Assembly: GCA_033764865.1 (NCBI GenBank)
Contig: JANRIM010000111.1
Span: 62,001 to 126,000, forward strand
Source of the DNA: VFBF01 sp033764865
Lineage (GTDB): Bacteria; Pseudomonadota; Alphaproteobacteria; Caulobacterales; Aquidulcibacteraceae
Reading direction: 5' to 3'
Length of the DNA: 64,000 bases
In this document: piece by piece, positions 16,452-25,611 of the stretch
How the letters are laid out: each line of letters starts with the position of its first letter
Numbering within the stretch: position 1 is the first letter of the stretch
Notes under the pieces: generated by a model
Database searches by the model: none
Told to the model about the DNA's origin: nothing
Seen by the model: the letters and a program-made list of their open reading frames with translations, nothing else
Translations under genes and position numbers: made by a program

Positions 16452-17213
16452 ATGAACGCCTCGCCGCCTTCGCGCCTTCCCCGCCTCGGGGTCAACATAG
16501 ATCACGTCGCCACCATCCGGAATGCGCGGGGCGGCGCGCACCCTGACCCCGTGCGCGCCGCCCAGATGGCGGCCGAGGCCGGAGCCGACGGGATCACGCT
16601 CCACGTCCGGGAGGATCGCCGCCACGTCCGCGAGGAAGACCTGGCGCGCCTCTCCTCGGCCACGACGCTGCCCATCAACCTGGAAATGGCCTGCACGGAT
16701 GAAATGCTCGCCATCGCCTTGGCGGCCCGGCCAAATGCCTGTTGCCTGGTGCCGGAGCGCCGCGAGGAGCGCACCACCGAGGGTGGGCTGGACGTGGCGC
16801 GGGCTCACAACGAGGTGGCCCCCTACGTGCGCCGCCTCCTGGACGCGGGGATCCGGGTGTCCTTGTTCATTGACCCTCACCCAGTCCAGATCGCTGTCGC
16901 CCACGCGCTGGGGGCTCCGGTGGTGGAACTCCACACCGGCGCCTACTGCGAAGCGGTGGCCCGGGGGGACGTCCTTCGCGCGGAGCAGGAGCTTGCCTCG
17001 ATCCGGGAGGCGGCCAGGGCGGGAACGGCGCAGGGTCTCGAAATCCATGCTGGCCATGGGATTACCTTCGAGTCCGTCGGGGCCGTGGCCGCGATCCCCG
17101 AGATGGCCGAACTCAACATCGGCCATTTCCTGGTCGGGGAGGCGATCTTCACGGGCCTGGACGCCGCCGTCCGAAGGATGCGGGCGCTCATGGCGGAGGC
17201 CCGCGGTCTGTGA
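16452..17213 (+). CDS. pdxJ: Pyridoxine 5'-phosphate synthase
   Basis: A 253-residue TIM-barrel enzyme condensing 1-deoxyxylulose 5-phosphate with 3-amino-2-oxopropyl phosphate to make vitamin B6. Family signatures: LGVNIDHVATIRNARGG at the N terminus, ITLHVREDRRH, INLEMACT and LVPERREE, and the C-terminal phosphate loop LNIGHFLVGEAIFTGL. The start MNASPPSRLPRLGVNID gives a short extension ahead of the barrel. It precedes acpS, as in many proteobacteria. Confidence 0.96.
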   Translation: MNASPPSRLPRLGVNIDHVATIRNARGGAHPDPVRAAQMAAEAGADGITLHVREDRRHVREEDLARLSSATTLPINLEMACTDEMLAIALAARPNACCLVPERREERTTEGGLDVARAHNEVAPYVRRLLDAGIRVSLFIDPHPVQIAVAHALGAPVVELHTGAYCEAVARGDVLRAEQELASIREAARAGTAQGLEIHAGHGITFESVGAVAAIPEMAELNIGHFLVGEAIFTGLDAAVRRMRALMAEARGL

Positions 17214-17223
17214 TGGCGGCGTC

Positions 17224-17667
17224 GTGATCCTGGGCATCGGGTCGGACCTCATCGACATCCGCCGGATTGACCGGGCGCTCGCCCGACACGGGAACCGGTT
17301 TGTCGCGCGGCTGTACACCGCCGAGGAACAGGCGCGGTCCGAGCGGCGGCCCGCACAGCGCGCTGCGAGCTACGCGAAGCGGTTCGCCGCCAAGGAAGCC
17401 TGCGCCAAGGCGCTGGGGACGGGGATCGCGCGGGGGGTTTACTGGCGGGACATGGGGGTCGCCAATCTGCGGTCCGGGCAGCCGACCATGGTGCTGACGA
17501 ACGGCGCCCGGGCCCGCTTGGCCGAAATGTTGCCTCAAGGCTATAGAGCTATCGTGCACGTGAGCCTGTCGGATGACTTTCCGCTGGCGCAGGCGTTCGT
17601 TGTGATTTCGGCCGAACCGGAGGGGATTCCGGTGGGCGGGGCTCCGCAAAGTGTGAGAACTGAATGA
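17224..17667 (+). CDS. acpS: Holo-[acyl-carrier-protein] synthase
   Basis: A 147-residue enzyme that attaches 4'-phosphopantetheine to acyl carrier protein. The start is GTG at 17224, giving VILGIGSDLIDIRRID, the canonical AcpS opening with its metal-binding Asp. The second signature FAAKEACAKALGTGIARGVYW supplies the catalytic Glu and Lys. The C terminus (LSDDFPLAQAFVVISAE) matches, with a tail of about 15 extra residues. The stop overlaps the lepB start (ATGA), indicating translational coupling. Confidence 0.95.
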   Translation: MILGIGSDLIDIRRIDRALARHGNRFVARLYTAEEQARSERRPAQRAASYAKRFAAKEACAKALGTGIARGVYWRDMGVANLRSGQPTMVLTNGARARLAEMLPQGYRAIVHVSLSDDFPLAQAFVVISAEPEGIPVGGAPQSVRTE

Positions 17668-18422
17668 GAGTCCAGGTCGATACCTCGCCAGCGGGCATGG
17701 CCGCCTTCTGGGACAACGTCAAAACGATCGCCTACGCGCTGTTGCTGGCCATGGTCATCCGCTTCGCCATCGCCCAGCCATTCCGCATCCCGTCGGGTTC
17801 CATGCAGCCGACCCTGCTGGTGGGCGACTACATCGTGGTCACCAAGTGGTCCTACGGCTACAGCAGGTTCTCGCTCTCGCCGCTTCACTTCGGGCCGTCG
17901 GGGCGTCTCTTCGGCCGTGAGCCCGACCGCGGCGACATCATCGTGTTTCGCCCCGGCAACGCGCCGGACAAGGATTTCGTGAAGCGTCTCATCGGGCTCC
18001 CCGGGGACAAGATCCAGTTGGTCGACAGCCAGCTGATCATCAACGGAGTGCCTGTGAAGCGTGAGGTGCTCGGCGAGCGTCTCTTCACGGAGCAAAGCGG
18101 CGAACAGGTGCAGCTCACTGCGATCGTGGAGACGCTGCCCAACGGCGTGAGTTACACAACCTTCGACCGCTACGACGGCCAGGGCGATCACACCGCCGTC
18201 TACGAAGTGCCCGAAGGCCACTACCTCATGCTGGGCGACGACCGGGACAACTCCTCCGACAGTCGCTACGAAATGGGGGGGTTCGGGTACGTGCCCTTCG
18301 ATCACCTTGTGGGCAAAGCCCGCTTCGTGTTCGTGTCCTTCGACGAGACCACCTCCCTGTTTAAGCCCTGGACCCTGATCACCGGATTCCGGGGCGATCG
18401 TTTCGTACATGGCGTTCACTGA
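17664..18422 (+). CDS. lepB: Signal peptidase I
   Basis: A 252-residue inner-membrane protease that cleaves signal peptides. One N-terminal membrane helix (about residues 20-38, TIAYALLLAMVIRFAI) precedes the catalytic serine motif PSGSMQPTL. The general-base lysine is in DFVKRLIGLPGD, and the box E region GDDRDNSSDSR is intact. It has a single membrane span like the alphaproteobacterial enzymes. It overlaps acpS by 4 bases upstream and rnc by 14 bases downstream. Confidence 0.96.
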   Translation: MRVQVDTSPAGMAAFWDNVKTIAYALLLAMVIRFAIAQPFRIPSGSMQPTLLVGDYIVVTKWSYGYSRFSLSPLHFGPSGRLFGREPDRGDIIVFRPGNAPDKDFVKRLIGLPGDKIQLVDSQLIINGVPVKREVLGERLFTEQSGEQVQLTAIVETLPNGVSYTTFDRYDGQGDHTAVYEVPEGHYLMLGDDRDNSSDSRYEMGGFGYVPFDHLVGKARFVFVSFDETTSLFKPWTLITGFRGDRFVHGVH

Positions 18423-19095
18423 GGCCGACGTTGAAGCGCGGATCGGGCGCACGTTCCGACGCAAGGCGCTGCTGCGCGAGGCTCTGACGCACGCCAGCGT
18501 GGGCGAAAAGCAGAAGTCCTCCATCGATTATGAGCGCCTGGAGTTTCTTGGGGATCGCGTCCTAGGTCTCGTGGTGGCGGAAAATCTCTACGCGCGGTTC
18601 CCGGACGAGGGAGAGGACAAGCTCGCCCCCCGTCTCAATGCGCTCGTCAATCGCGACGCGTGCGCCCGTGCGGCGCGCCGCATGGATCTTGGCGCCGTTC
18701 TGCTGCTTTCGCCGGCGGAGGAGCGTACGGGCGGCCGGGAGAAGGACACCATCCTTGCTGACGCCTGCGAAGCGCTGATTGCGGCGGTCTATCTCGATGG
18801 CGGCCTCAAGGCGGCCCGCGAACTGATCGTGACGTTCTGGGCTGAAGAGTTCGTCTCCATGCGTGACGCGCCGCGCGATCCCAAGACCGCGCTGCAGGAA
18901 TGGGCGGCGCAGCGGCGGCGACCGAATCCCGTCTATGCGGTGGTGGCCCGAACCGGACCCGACCACGCGCCCCATTTTGTGGTAGAAGTCCGGGTGGACG
19001 GCCTAACGGCCGCGCGCGGGGAGGGCGGCTCCAAGCGCGATGCCGAGCGCGCAGCGGCCCGGACGATGTTGGAGACGGTAGGCGTGGATGTCTGA
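18409..19095 (+). CDS. rnc: Ribonuclease III
   Basis: A 228-residue double-strand-specific RNase used in rRNA and mRNA processing. The catalytic domain has the signature ERLEFLGDRVLGLVVAENL (about residues 44-62) and the second acidic cluster DACEALIAAVYLDGG. The C-terminal double-stranded RNA-binding domain begins at DPKTALQEWAAQRRRPNPVY. It overlaps lepB by 14 bases and era by 8 bases, the classic lepB-rnc-era arrangement. Confidence 0.96.
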   Translation: MAFTEADVEARIGRTFRRKALLREALTHASVGEKQKSSIDYERLEFLGDRVLGLVVAENLYARFPDEGEDKLAPRLNALVNRDACARAARRMDLGAVLLLSPAEERTGGREKDTILADACEALIAAVYLDGGLKAARELIVTFWAEEFVSMRDAPRDPKTALQEWAAQRRRPNPVYAVVARTGPDHAPHFVVEVRVDGLTAARGEGGSKRDAERAAARTMLETVGVDV

Positions 19096-20029
19096 AACAG
19101 AACACCGGACAGGCGTTGTCGCCATCATCGGTGCGCCCAACGCGGGCAAATCCACGCTCGTCAATCGCATCGTCGGATCCAAGGTCGCCATCGTCACGCA
19201 CAAGGTCCAGACCACGCGCATGCCGGTGCGGGGCGTAGCGATGCGCGGCGCGGCGCAACTCGTCCTGATCGACACGCCGGGCGTGTTTGCGCCGCGCCGT
19301 CGGCTGGATCGGGCGATGGTCAAGGCGGCGTGGGTGAGCGCCGGCGACGCGGACGCCATTGTTCATTTGGTCGACGCCCCAGCGCAGGCGCGTTCGCTCG
19401 CCGGCAAACCAGACGGCGCTGACGCGCGCAGCGCCGACGACGTCGCCCGCATCGTGGCTGGTCTGCGCGACGCCAATCGTCGGGCGATCCTCGCACTCAA
19501 CAAGGTGGATGCCATGCCCCGCGATGCTTTGCTCGCGGTGACGCAGTCCTTGCACGGGGCGGGCGTCTATACGGATGTCTATATGATCTCGGCGCTGAAG
19601 GGCGATGGCGTGGACGACCTGGCGAACGCTCTGTGCGTGGCGGCGCCGGAAGGGCCGTGGCTATACCCCGAGGATCAGGCGGCCGATGCGCCGATGCGGG
19701 TCATCGCGGCGGAAATCACGCGCGAGAAGGTGATGCTGCGCCTGCACGATGAAATTCCCTACGAAACCATGGTTGAGACCGATCAGTGGCAGGAGAAAGC
19801 CGACGGCTCCGTGCGCATCGAGCAGACGATCTACGTGGCGCGCGAGGGGCACCGGAAGATCGCCATCGGCGACAAAGGTCAGACCATCAAGACGATCGGT
19901 CAACTCGCCCGCACGGAGCTTTCCGAGATGCTTGAGCGCCCCGTCCACCTCTTCCTTCATGTGAAGCTGAAGGAAAACTGGAGCGAAGAGCGCGCCCGTT
20001 ACACCGCAATGGGGCTTGAGTGGGAATGA
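19088..20029 (+). CDS. era: GTPase Era
   Basis: A 313-residue GTPase that binds 16S rRNA during 30S maturation. GTPase motifs: G1 GAPNAGKST, G3 DTPG (LIDTPGVFAP), G4 NKVD. The C-terminal KH domain contains REGHRKIAIGDKGQTIKTIG. The segment between G3 and G4 is slightly long, with an insertion RSLAGKPDGADARSADDVAR. It starts inside the end of rnc (8-base overlap), and recO follows after 4 bases. Confidence 0.96.
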   Translation: MSETEHRTGVVAIIGAPNAGKSTLVNRIVGSKVAIVTHKVQTTRMPVRGVAMRGAAQLVLIDTPGVFAPRRRLDRAMVKAAWVSAGDADAIVHLVDAPAQARSLAGKPDGADARSADDVARIVAGLRDANRRAILALNKVDAMPRDALLAVTQSLHGAGVYTDVYMISALKGDGVDDLANALCVAAPEGPWLYPEDQAADAPMRVIAAEITREKVMLRLHDEIPYETMVETDQWQEKADGSVRIEQTIYVAREGHRKIAIGDKGQTIKTIGQLARTELSEMLERPVHLFLHVKLKENWSEERARYTAMGLEWE

Positions 20030-20033
20030 CGCC

Positions 20034-20774
20034 GTGAGCGTCGAATGGACCGATGACGCGATCGTTCTGGGCGCCCGCCCCTATGGGGAGACGCAGGCCC
20101 TCGCGGAGGTGTTCGCCCGGACCCACGGGCGGTCGGGAGCCATCGTTCACGGGGGCGCGTCGCGCAGGATGAAGCCTGTCCTGCAACTGGGCAATGTGGT
20201 GCGCGTCACATGGAAGGCGCGCACCGCCGACCAGCTGGGCTTCTTCGCCCCGTTCGATCTGGTCGATCCCCACGCTGCGCGCCTGCTCGACGACCAGCCG
20301 GCGCTTGCAGCGCTGTCCTCGGCCGCCGATCTGGTGCGCGCGGGCACCGCCGAACGGCAGGCGCACGCAGGCCTTTTCGACGCGTTCCTCGTGTTGCTGG
20401 ATGCGCTGGGCGCCAATGACATCTGGCCTGCGCTCTATGCCCGTTTCGAACTCGGGCTTCTGGCTGAACTCGGCTACGGCCTGGACCTCGGCGTGTGCGC
20501 GTTGACCGGCGCCAATGATGATCTCGCCTACGTCAGCCCGCGGACTGGGCGGGCCGCCACACGATCGGCGGGTGAAGCGTATGCAGATCGCCTGCTGCGC
20601 TTGCCGCCCTTCATTGTCGATCCTTCGGCGCCGGTGGAGAGTGGGGACGTCGCCGACGCATTCGCCCTCGCCGGATGGTTTCTGGAGCGGCGGATTTTCG
20701 ACCGTCAAGGTCATGGGATGCCTGATTCGCGACGGCGATTGATCGAGACATTGGGCCATCGGGGCCGACTCTAG
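20034..20774 (+). CDS. recO: DNA repair protein RecO
   Basis: A 246-residue recombination mediator that loads RecA with RecR. The OB-fold N terminus reads VEWTDDAIVLGARPYGETQA, typical of alphaproteobacterial RecO; the central helical part includes ALYARFELGLLAELGYGLDL, the usual RecO core. Two cysteines follow, fewer than the zinc-binding forms. The GTG at 20034 is chosen, just after the era stop, because it yields the canonical opening; a TTG 18 bases upstream is possible. It is the last gene of the rnc-era-recO run, 31 bases before parC. Confidence 0.92.
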   Translation: MSVEWTDDAIVLGARPYGETQALAEVFARTHGRSGAIVHGGASRRMKPVLQLGNVVRVTWKARTADQLGFFAPFDLVDPHAARLLDDQPALAALSSAADLVRAGTAERQAHAGLFDAFLVLLDALGANDIWPALYARFELGLLAELGYGLDLGVCALTGANDDLAYVSPRTGRAATRSAGEAYADRLLRLPPFIVDPSAPVESGDVADAFALAGWFLERRIFDRQGHGMPDSRRRLIETLGHRGRL

Positions 20775-20805
20775 GTAAAAGCACGACGAATCACGGGAAG
20801 GCAGA

Positions 20806-23052
20806 ATGGCCGACGACATGAGCCCGCCGCCAGAAGAGGGCGGCCGCATCGTCAACGAACCGATCGGGGACGCGCTCGCCAAGCGCTTCCTCTCGTATGC
20901 GCTCTCGACGATCACGTCGCGCGCCGTACCGGACGTGCGCGACGGACTCAAGCCCGTGCACCGGCGAATTCTTTACGGCATGTCGAACCTCGGCCTTTCG
21001 CCGGACGCGGCCTTCAAGAAGAGCGCCAAGATCGTCGGCGATGTGATGGGGGACTTCCACCCTCATGGCGACACCGCGATCTACGACGCCATGGTGCGGC
21101 TCGCGCAGGATTTTTCCTCCCGGTATCCTCTTGTCGACGGGCAGGGCAACTTCGGCAACGTCGATGGCGACAATCCGGCCGCCTACCGATACACCGAAGC
21201 GCGCCTGACGCAGGCGGCGCTTCTGCTGCTGGACGGGCTCGATGAAGACGCCGTCGATTTCAAGGAGAACTACGCCGGCGACAAGGAAGAGCCGGTCGTG
21301 CTCCCGGCGGCGTTCCCCAATCTCCTCGCCAACGGGTCGGTCGGCATCGCCGTCGGCATGGCGACGTCGATCCCGCCGCACAACGCCGCCGAACTGATCG
21401 ATGCGAGCCTGCATCTGATCGCCCACCCGTCGGCCACGGTGGATGACCTGATGAAGTTCGTGCCGGGGCCGGACTTTCCGACGGGAGGCATCGTCGTTGA
21501 GTCGCCCGCCGCCATCCGCGAGGCCTACGCGACCGGGCGCGGCGGTTTCCGGTTGCGCGCGAAGTGGGAGGTCGAGGAGGTCGGCCGGGGGATGTGGCGC
21601 ATCATCGTCACCGAAATCCCCTACCAGGTCCAGAAATCGAAGCTCATCAGCGCGCTGGCTGATCTGGTGGAGAACAAGAAGGCGCCGTTGCTGGGCGACG
21701 TGCGCGACGAGAGCGCCGACACCGTCCGCATCGTCCTGGAGCCGCGCGCGCGCACCGTGGAGCCTGCGGTGTTGATGGAGAGCCTGTTCAAGCTGTCCGA
21801 ACTGGAAACGCGCATTTCGCTGAACATGAATGTGCTGGATGCGCATGGCGCGCCTCGCGTCATGTCCCTAAAGGAAGTGCTCAAGGCGTTCCTCGATCAC
21901 CAGCGGGACGTACTTCAGCGGCGCTCCCGCTTCCGGCTTGGCAAGATCGCCGCGCGGCTGGAAGTTCTGGCGGGCCTCCTGACGGTCTACCTGAACCTTG
22001 ATGAAGTGATCCGCATCATCCGTCGCGAGGACGAGCCGAAACCTGCCCTCATCAAGCGGTTCAAGCTGACCGACGTGCAGGCCGACGCCATCCTGAACAC
22101 GCGCCTGCGCCAGTTGCGCAAGCTTGAGGAGATGGAGTTGCGCGCCGAGGACAAGGCGCTCCGGGAGGAACAGGCGGACTTGACGACCTTGCTCTCCAGC
22201 GAGGCGCGGCAGTGGACCCGGATCAGTCAGCAGCTGAAAAAGACACGCGGGGTCTTCGCGGAGAACACGCCATGGGGCCGTCGGCGGGCGGCGTTCGGCG
22301 CCGCCGCGCCCGCGACGGACCTGTCCGTCGACGCATTCATCGTGCGCGAGCCGATTACGGTGGTCCTTTCTGAGAAAGGTTGGGTGCGGGCGCTCAAGGG
22401 CCACGTCGATGACTTGAGCGGATTGAAGTACAAGGAGGGGGACCGTGAGGCGTTCGTGCTCAAGTGCGAAACGACCGACAAGATCATCCTCATGGCGACG
22501 GACGGCCGTGCGTTCACGCTCGGCGCGGACAAACTGCCCGGAGGCCGGGGCATGGGAGAACCGATCCGCCTGATGATCGAGCTTGGAGAAGACCAGGACC
22601 TCATTGCGCTGTTTGCGCTAACTCCCGGAGCCAGGATGCTCGTGGCGAGCTCGGACGGTTATGGCTTTGTCGTGGCCGAAGACGAGATGGTCGCCACCAA
22701 GCGGGCTGGCAAGCAGGTGCTCACCGTCTCGGGAATGGCCTTCGCCCAAGTGTGCACCGAAGTCCACGGGGACCATGTCGCCGTTGTGGGGGAGAACCGC
22801 AAGCTGCTGGTGTTCCCGCTCGACGAGCTTCCCGAAATGGCGCGCGGCAAAGGCGTCAAGCTCCAGAGCTACAAGGATGGCGGTCTGTCCGATGCGGTCG
22901 TGTTCAGCGCCGAGGACGGCCTCACCTGGACGGACGCCTCCGGCAGGACGCGGGCGGTCCTGGAATGGCGGGACCATCTGGCGAAGCGGGCGACCTCCGG
23001 ACGCACGGCCCCGCGCGGTTTTTCGCGCAGCGGGAGATTTCAGGGCGAGTAG
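20806..23052 (+). CDS. parC: DNA topoisomerase IV subunit A
   Basis: A 748-residue type IIA topoisomerase A subunit, decatenating chromosomes with ParE. Core motifs: LSYALSTITSRAVPDVRDGL and KPVHRRILYGM, and the active-site tyrosine in AAYRYTEARLT. The C-terminal beta-pinwheel is shorter than that of GyrA and lacks a clear GyrA box; length and the alphaproteobacterial recO-parC order favour ParC over GyrA. Its quinolone-region residues look wild type (HPHGDTAIYDAMVR). The ribosome site is gggaaggcag. It has its own downstream gap of 85 bases, with a tandem tcactgg repeat. Confidence 0.92.
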   Translation: MADDMSPPPEEGGRIVNEPIGDALAKRFLSYALSTITSRAVPDVRDGLKPVHRRILYGMSNLGLSPDAAFKKSAKIVGDVMGDFHPHGDTAIYDAMVRLAQDFSSRYPLVDGQGNFGNVDGDNPAAYRYTEARLTQAALLLLDGLDEDAVDFKENYAGDKEEPVVLPAAFPNLLANGSVGIAVGMATSIPPHNAAELIDASLHLIAHPSATVDDLMKFVPGPDFPTGGIVVESPAAIREAYATGRGGFRLRAKWEVEEVGRGMWRIIVTEIPYQVQKSKLISALADLVENKKAPLLGDVRDESADTVRIVLEPRARTVEPAVLMESLFKLSELETRISLNMNVLDAHGAPRVMSLKEVLKAFLDHQRDVLQRRSRFRLGKIAARLEVLAGLLTVYLNLDEVIRIIRREDEPKPALIKRFKLTDVQADAILNTRLRQLRKLEEMELRAEDKALREEQADLTTLLSSEARQWTRISQQLKKTRGVFAENTPWGRRRAAFGAAAPATDLSVDAFIVREPITVVLSEKGWVRALKGHVDDLSGLKYKEGDREAFVLKCETTDKIILMATDGRAFTLGADKLPGGRGMGEPIRLMIELGEDQDLIALFALTPGARMLVASSDGYGFVVAEDEMVATKRAGKQVLTVSGMAFAQVCTEVHGDHVAVVGENRKLLVFPLDELPEMARGKGVKLQSYKDGGLSDAVVFSAEDGLTWTDASGRTRAVLEWRDHLAKRATSGRTAPRGFSRSGRFQGE

Positions 23053-23137
23053 CGGGCCGGCGGAGCGCGCCCGCTCACTGGTCACTGGTCCGCATGCACG
23101 CTAGGCTGAACGGGCCTGAGAGGGAGACGATGCGTCC

Positions 23138-23695
23138 ATGTTGTTGATCACCCTGATCGTTCTAGGCGTTCTGGCGGTCCTCGCCATCGGCATCTACAAC
23201 CAGCTCGTGTCGCTCAGGAACCGGGTGACCCAGTCTTTCGCCGACATCGACGTCCAGCTGAAGCAGCGCCACGATCTCATCCCCAACCTGGTGGAAACGG
23301 TGAAGGGCTATGCCGCGCACGAGAAGTCCACACTCGAGGCCGTGATCCAGGCGCGAAACTCCGCGATGGCCTCCGGCGGCGGCACCGCTGGCCAGGCGCA
23401 GGCGGAGGGCATGCTGGGCGCGGCGCTCGGTCGCCTCATCGCGTTGAGCGAGTCCTATCCCGATCTCAAGGCCAACACGAATTTCCAGCAACTGTCTGCC
23501 GAACTCTCGGACATTGAAAACAAGATCGCCGCCGCCCGGCGTTTCTTCAACAACGCGGTGAACGAGTACAACACGGGCATCCAGCAGTTTCCCGCAGTCC
23601 TGTTTGCCGGCGCCCTCGGCTTCAGCCAGCGGGACAGCTTCGATCTCGGTGACCAGCGCCCAGCGCTGGAAGCGGCGCCAAGCGTAAAGTTCTAG
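23138..23695 (+). CDS. lemA: LemA family membrane protein
   Basis: A 185-residue LemA protein: one N-terminal membrane helix (residues 1-22, LLITLIVLGVLAVLAIGIYN) and a long helical body. The family marks are LVSLRNRVTQSFADIDVQLKQR and RHDLIPNLVETVKGYAAHE. Its precise role is unknown; it recurs next to M48 proteases, as here, where the protease begins 27 bases downstream. The ATG at 23138 is used; another ATG at 23130 is out of frame. Confidence 0.92.
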   Translation: MLLITLIVLGVLAVLAIGIYNQLVSLRNRVTQSFADIDVQLKQRHDLIPNLVETVKGYAAHEKSTLEAVIQARNSAMASGGGTAGQAQAEGMLGAALGRLIALSESYPDLKANTNFQQLSAELSDIENKIAAARRFFNNAVNEYNTGIQQFPAVLFAGALGFSQRDSFDLGDQRPALEAAPSVKF

Positions 23696-23722
23696 GCAGG
23701 CGTAACCGGGAGACGAGCGGCG

Positions 23723-24781
23723 ATGCGCGCGTTCGGCCTCGCAACCCATATTTCCAGCAACAATCTCAGGTCCTTGCTTCTTCTTGCGGGATTTCCGCTG
23801 CTGCTGATCCTGCTGATGTACGCCCTGTTCCTGCTTTATGCGGGATTCGCCGGGGCGGGCGGCGATCTTGCGGGCCCCGAACTCGCCCGGCCCTTTGTCT
23901 GGGCCGGTCAATCCCTGAAATCTGCCTGGCCATTCGCGCTGGGCGGGGCAGGGGTGTGGTTCGCCATTGCCTACCTGGCCCATCAGGCGATGATTGACGC
24001 CTCCACCGGCGCCCGGTTGCTGGACCGGCGCGACGATCCGCGCACGTACAACCTGCTTGAGAACCTGTGCATTTCCCGGGGAATGGCTGTGCCTGCGCTC
24101 AGGGTGGTGGAAACGCCGGCGCTGAACGCGTTTGCAAGCGGTCTGCATGCCGGCCAGTACAGCGTGACGGTGACGCGCGGACTGCTTTCAAGCCTCAGCG
24201 ATGAAGAGCTGGAAGCGGTGCTCGCCCACGAGCTGACCCACATCCGCAACCGCGACGTCCGCCTCCTCGTGATCGCCGTGATCTTCGTGGGAATCTTTTC
24301 GTTCGTGGGTGAGTTGATGTTCCGGGGCATGACAAACATGCGCTGGAGCAGCGGCGGCAGTTCGGGACGGTCTTCCAACTCACGCAGCTCCGGCGGCGGG
24401 GGCGCAGCGCTCGTGGCCATCGTGGCCGCGCTGGCGATCATGGCGATCGCCTATGCGCTGGCAATCGTCATCCGTTTCTCGCTGTCTCGGCGGCGGGAGT
24501 ACCTGGCGGATGCCGGGGCGGTGGAGCTGACGAAGAATCCCGATGCGATGATTTCCGCATTGCGCAAGATCGCCGGCAACGCTGTCGTTCCGGGCGCCCC
24601 CGCAGAGGTCCGGGAGATGTTCATCGAGAACAGCCATGTCGGCATCGGCGAAATCTTCGCCACCCATCCCCCGATCGAAAAACGCATTGAGGCGCTCGTG
24701 GCCTATGCCGGCGGACGCGACGCGCCGGCGGCGGCGGCGTCGCAGGGGCAGGGCGCAGCGACGGGAGGCCCTTGGCGCTAA
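23723..24781 (+). CDS. M48 family metalloprotease (HtpX-like)
   Basis: A 352-residue integral-membrane zinc protease. Hydrophobic segments lie near residues 13-36 and 60-90; the zinc motif HELTH sits in EAVLAHELTHIRNRDVRLL, followed by two more membrane helices and the downstream metal Glu region (YLADAGAVELTKNPDAM). A Ser/Gly-rich linker (about 210-225) separates two helices. Such proteases degrade misfolded membrane proteins. It pairs with lemA. Its 3' end overlaps the convergent bpt gene by 4 bases. The C terminus is Ala/Gly-rich. Confidence 0.9.
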   Translation: MRAFGLATHISSNNLRSLLLLAGFPLLLILLMYALFLLYAGFAGAGGDLAGPELARPFVWAGQSLKSAWPFALGGAGVWFAIAYLAHQAMIDASTGARLLDRRDDPRTYNLLENLCISRGMAVPALRVVETPALNAFASGLHAGQYSVTVTRGLLSSLSDEELEAVLAHELTHIRNRDVRLLVIAVIFVGIFSFVGELMFRGMTNMRWSSGGSSGRSSNSRSSGGGGAALVAIVAALAIMAIAYALAIVIRFSLSRRREYLADAGAVELTKNPDAMISALRKIAGNAVVPGAPAEVREMFIENSHVGIGEIFATHPPIEKRIEALVAYAGGRDAPAAAASQGQGAATGGPWR

Positions 24782-25542
24782 TCGCCAGCGGCGCTTTCGC
24801 CGTGCTCGGTATCGCTGAACGGGCGCCAGGCGCCCCCGCGCAAAAGCTCAATGGGTTGGAACTGCACCTTGTAGGCCATCTTCTCGCTGCCGCGCACCCA
24901 GTAACCCAGGTAGAGATGAGGAAAGCCCGCCGCCTGCGCTTGCCGGATGTGGTCTAGGATGATGTAGCTGCCCAAGCTGCGCTGTGGATCGCGGGTGTCG
25001 AAGAAGCTGTAGACCAGGGACATCCCGTCCCGCAGCACGTCCACAAGCGCACATCCGGCGAGCTCCCCCGCCTGCGGCCCCGCGCTGAACCTGTACTCCA
25101 CGATGTGCGTGCGGACGGCTGTCTCCTCGATCATGGCAGCGTAATCGAGCAGGGTCATTTCCGCCATGCCGCCTTCGCCATGACGCGAAAGGAGGTAGCG
25201 GCGCAGCAGCCAGAACTGCTCTTCCGTGGCCTCGCTGGGCCGCAAGCGTCGCGTAAGGTCTTCGTTGCGCTGAAGGATGCGGCGCCACCGCTTGTGCGGC
25301 TTGAAATGACCGACGACGACACGGGCGGAGACGCAGGAGTCGCACGCGTCGCAGGCGGGTCGGTAGGCGATGTTCTGCGAGCGCCGGAAGCCGGCGTGTG
25401 TGAGGCTGTCGTTGACCGACGGCGCGTCGGGACCGTCGAGGCTGGTGAAGACTTTCCGCTCCTTCCGGTCCGGCAGGTAGGGGCAGGGAGACGGCGCGGT
25501 GAGGTAGAACCGGAGGTTCTTCGTCGCGAAAGGCCGCGTCAC
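24778..25542 (-). CDS. bpt: Aspartate/glutamate leucyltransferase (arginyltransferase family)
   Basis: A 254-residue aminoacyl-tRNA-protein transferase of the Ate1/Bpt family, which adds Leu to proteins starting with Asp or Glu, marking them for ClpS/ClpAP. The Cys-rich N-terminal signature is present: CPYLP, then RPACDACDSCVSARV. The C-terminal GNAT-like part includes YSFFDTRDPQRSLGSY and LGYWVRGSEKMAYK, both diagnostic. The start is GTG at 25542. Alphaproteobacterial members are usually annotated as arginyl- or leucyl-transferases; specificity is inferred from family. Confidence 0.9.
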   Translation of the reverse strand: MTRPFATKNLRFYLTAPSPCPYLPDRKERKVFTSLDGPDAPSVNDSLTHAGFRRSQNIAYRPACDACDSCVSARVVVGHFKPHKRWRRILQRNEDLTRRLRPSEATEEQFWLLRRYLLSRHGEGGMAEMTLLDYAAMIEETAVRTHIVEYRFSAGPQAGELAGCALVDVLRDGMSLVYSFFDTRDPQRSLGSYIILDHIRQAQAAGFPHLYLGYWVRGSEKMAYKVQFQPIELLRGGAWRPFSDTEHGESAAGD

Positions 25543-25611
25543 GGTGGCGTGAGTCCGCTCATCGAGCGGATCGTCCCGGCAGGGCGCTCCGCCGTCAAGC
25601 CGCTTTCCCCA

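Noticed and set aside
20806..23052. Annotation as gyrA
   Set aside because: Length of 748, lack of a clear GyrA box in the C-terminal domain, and location after recO favour parC.
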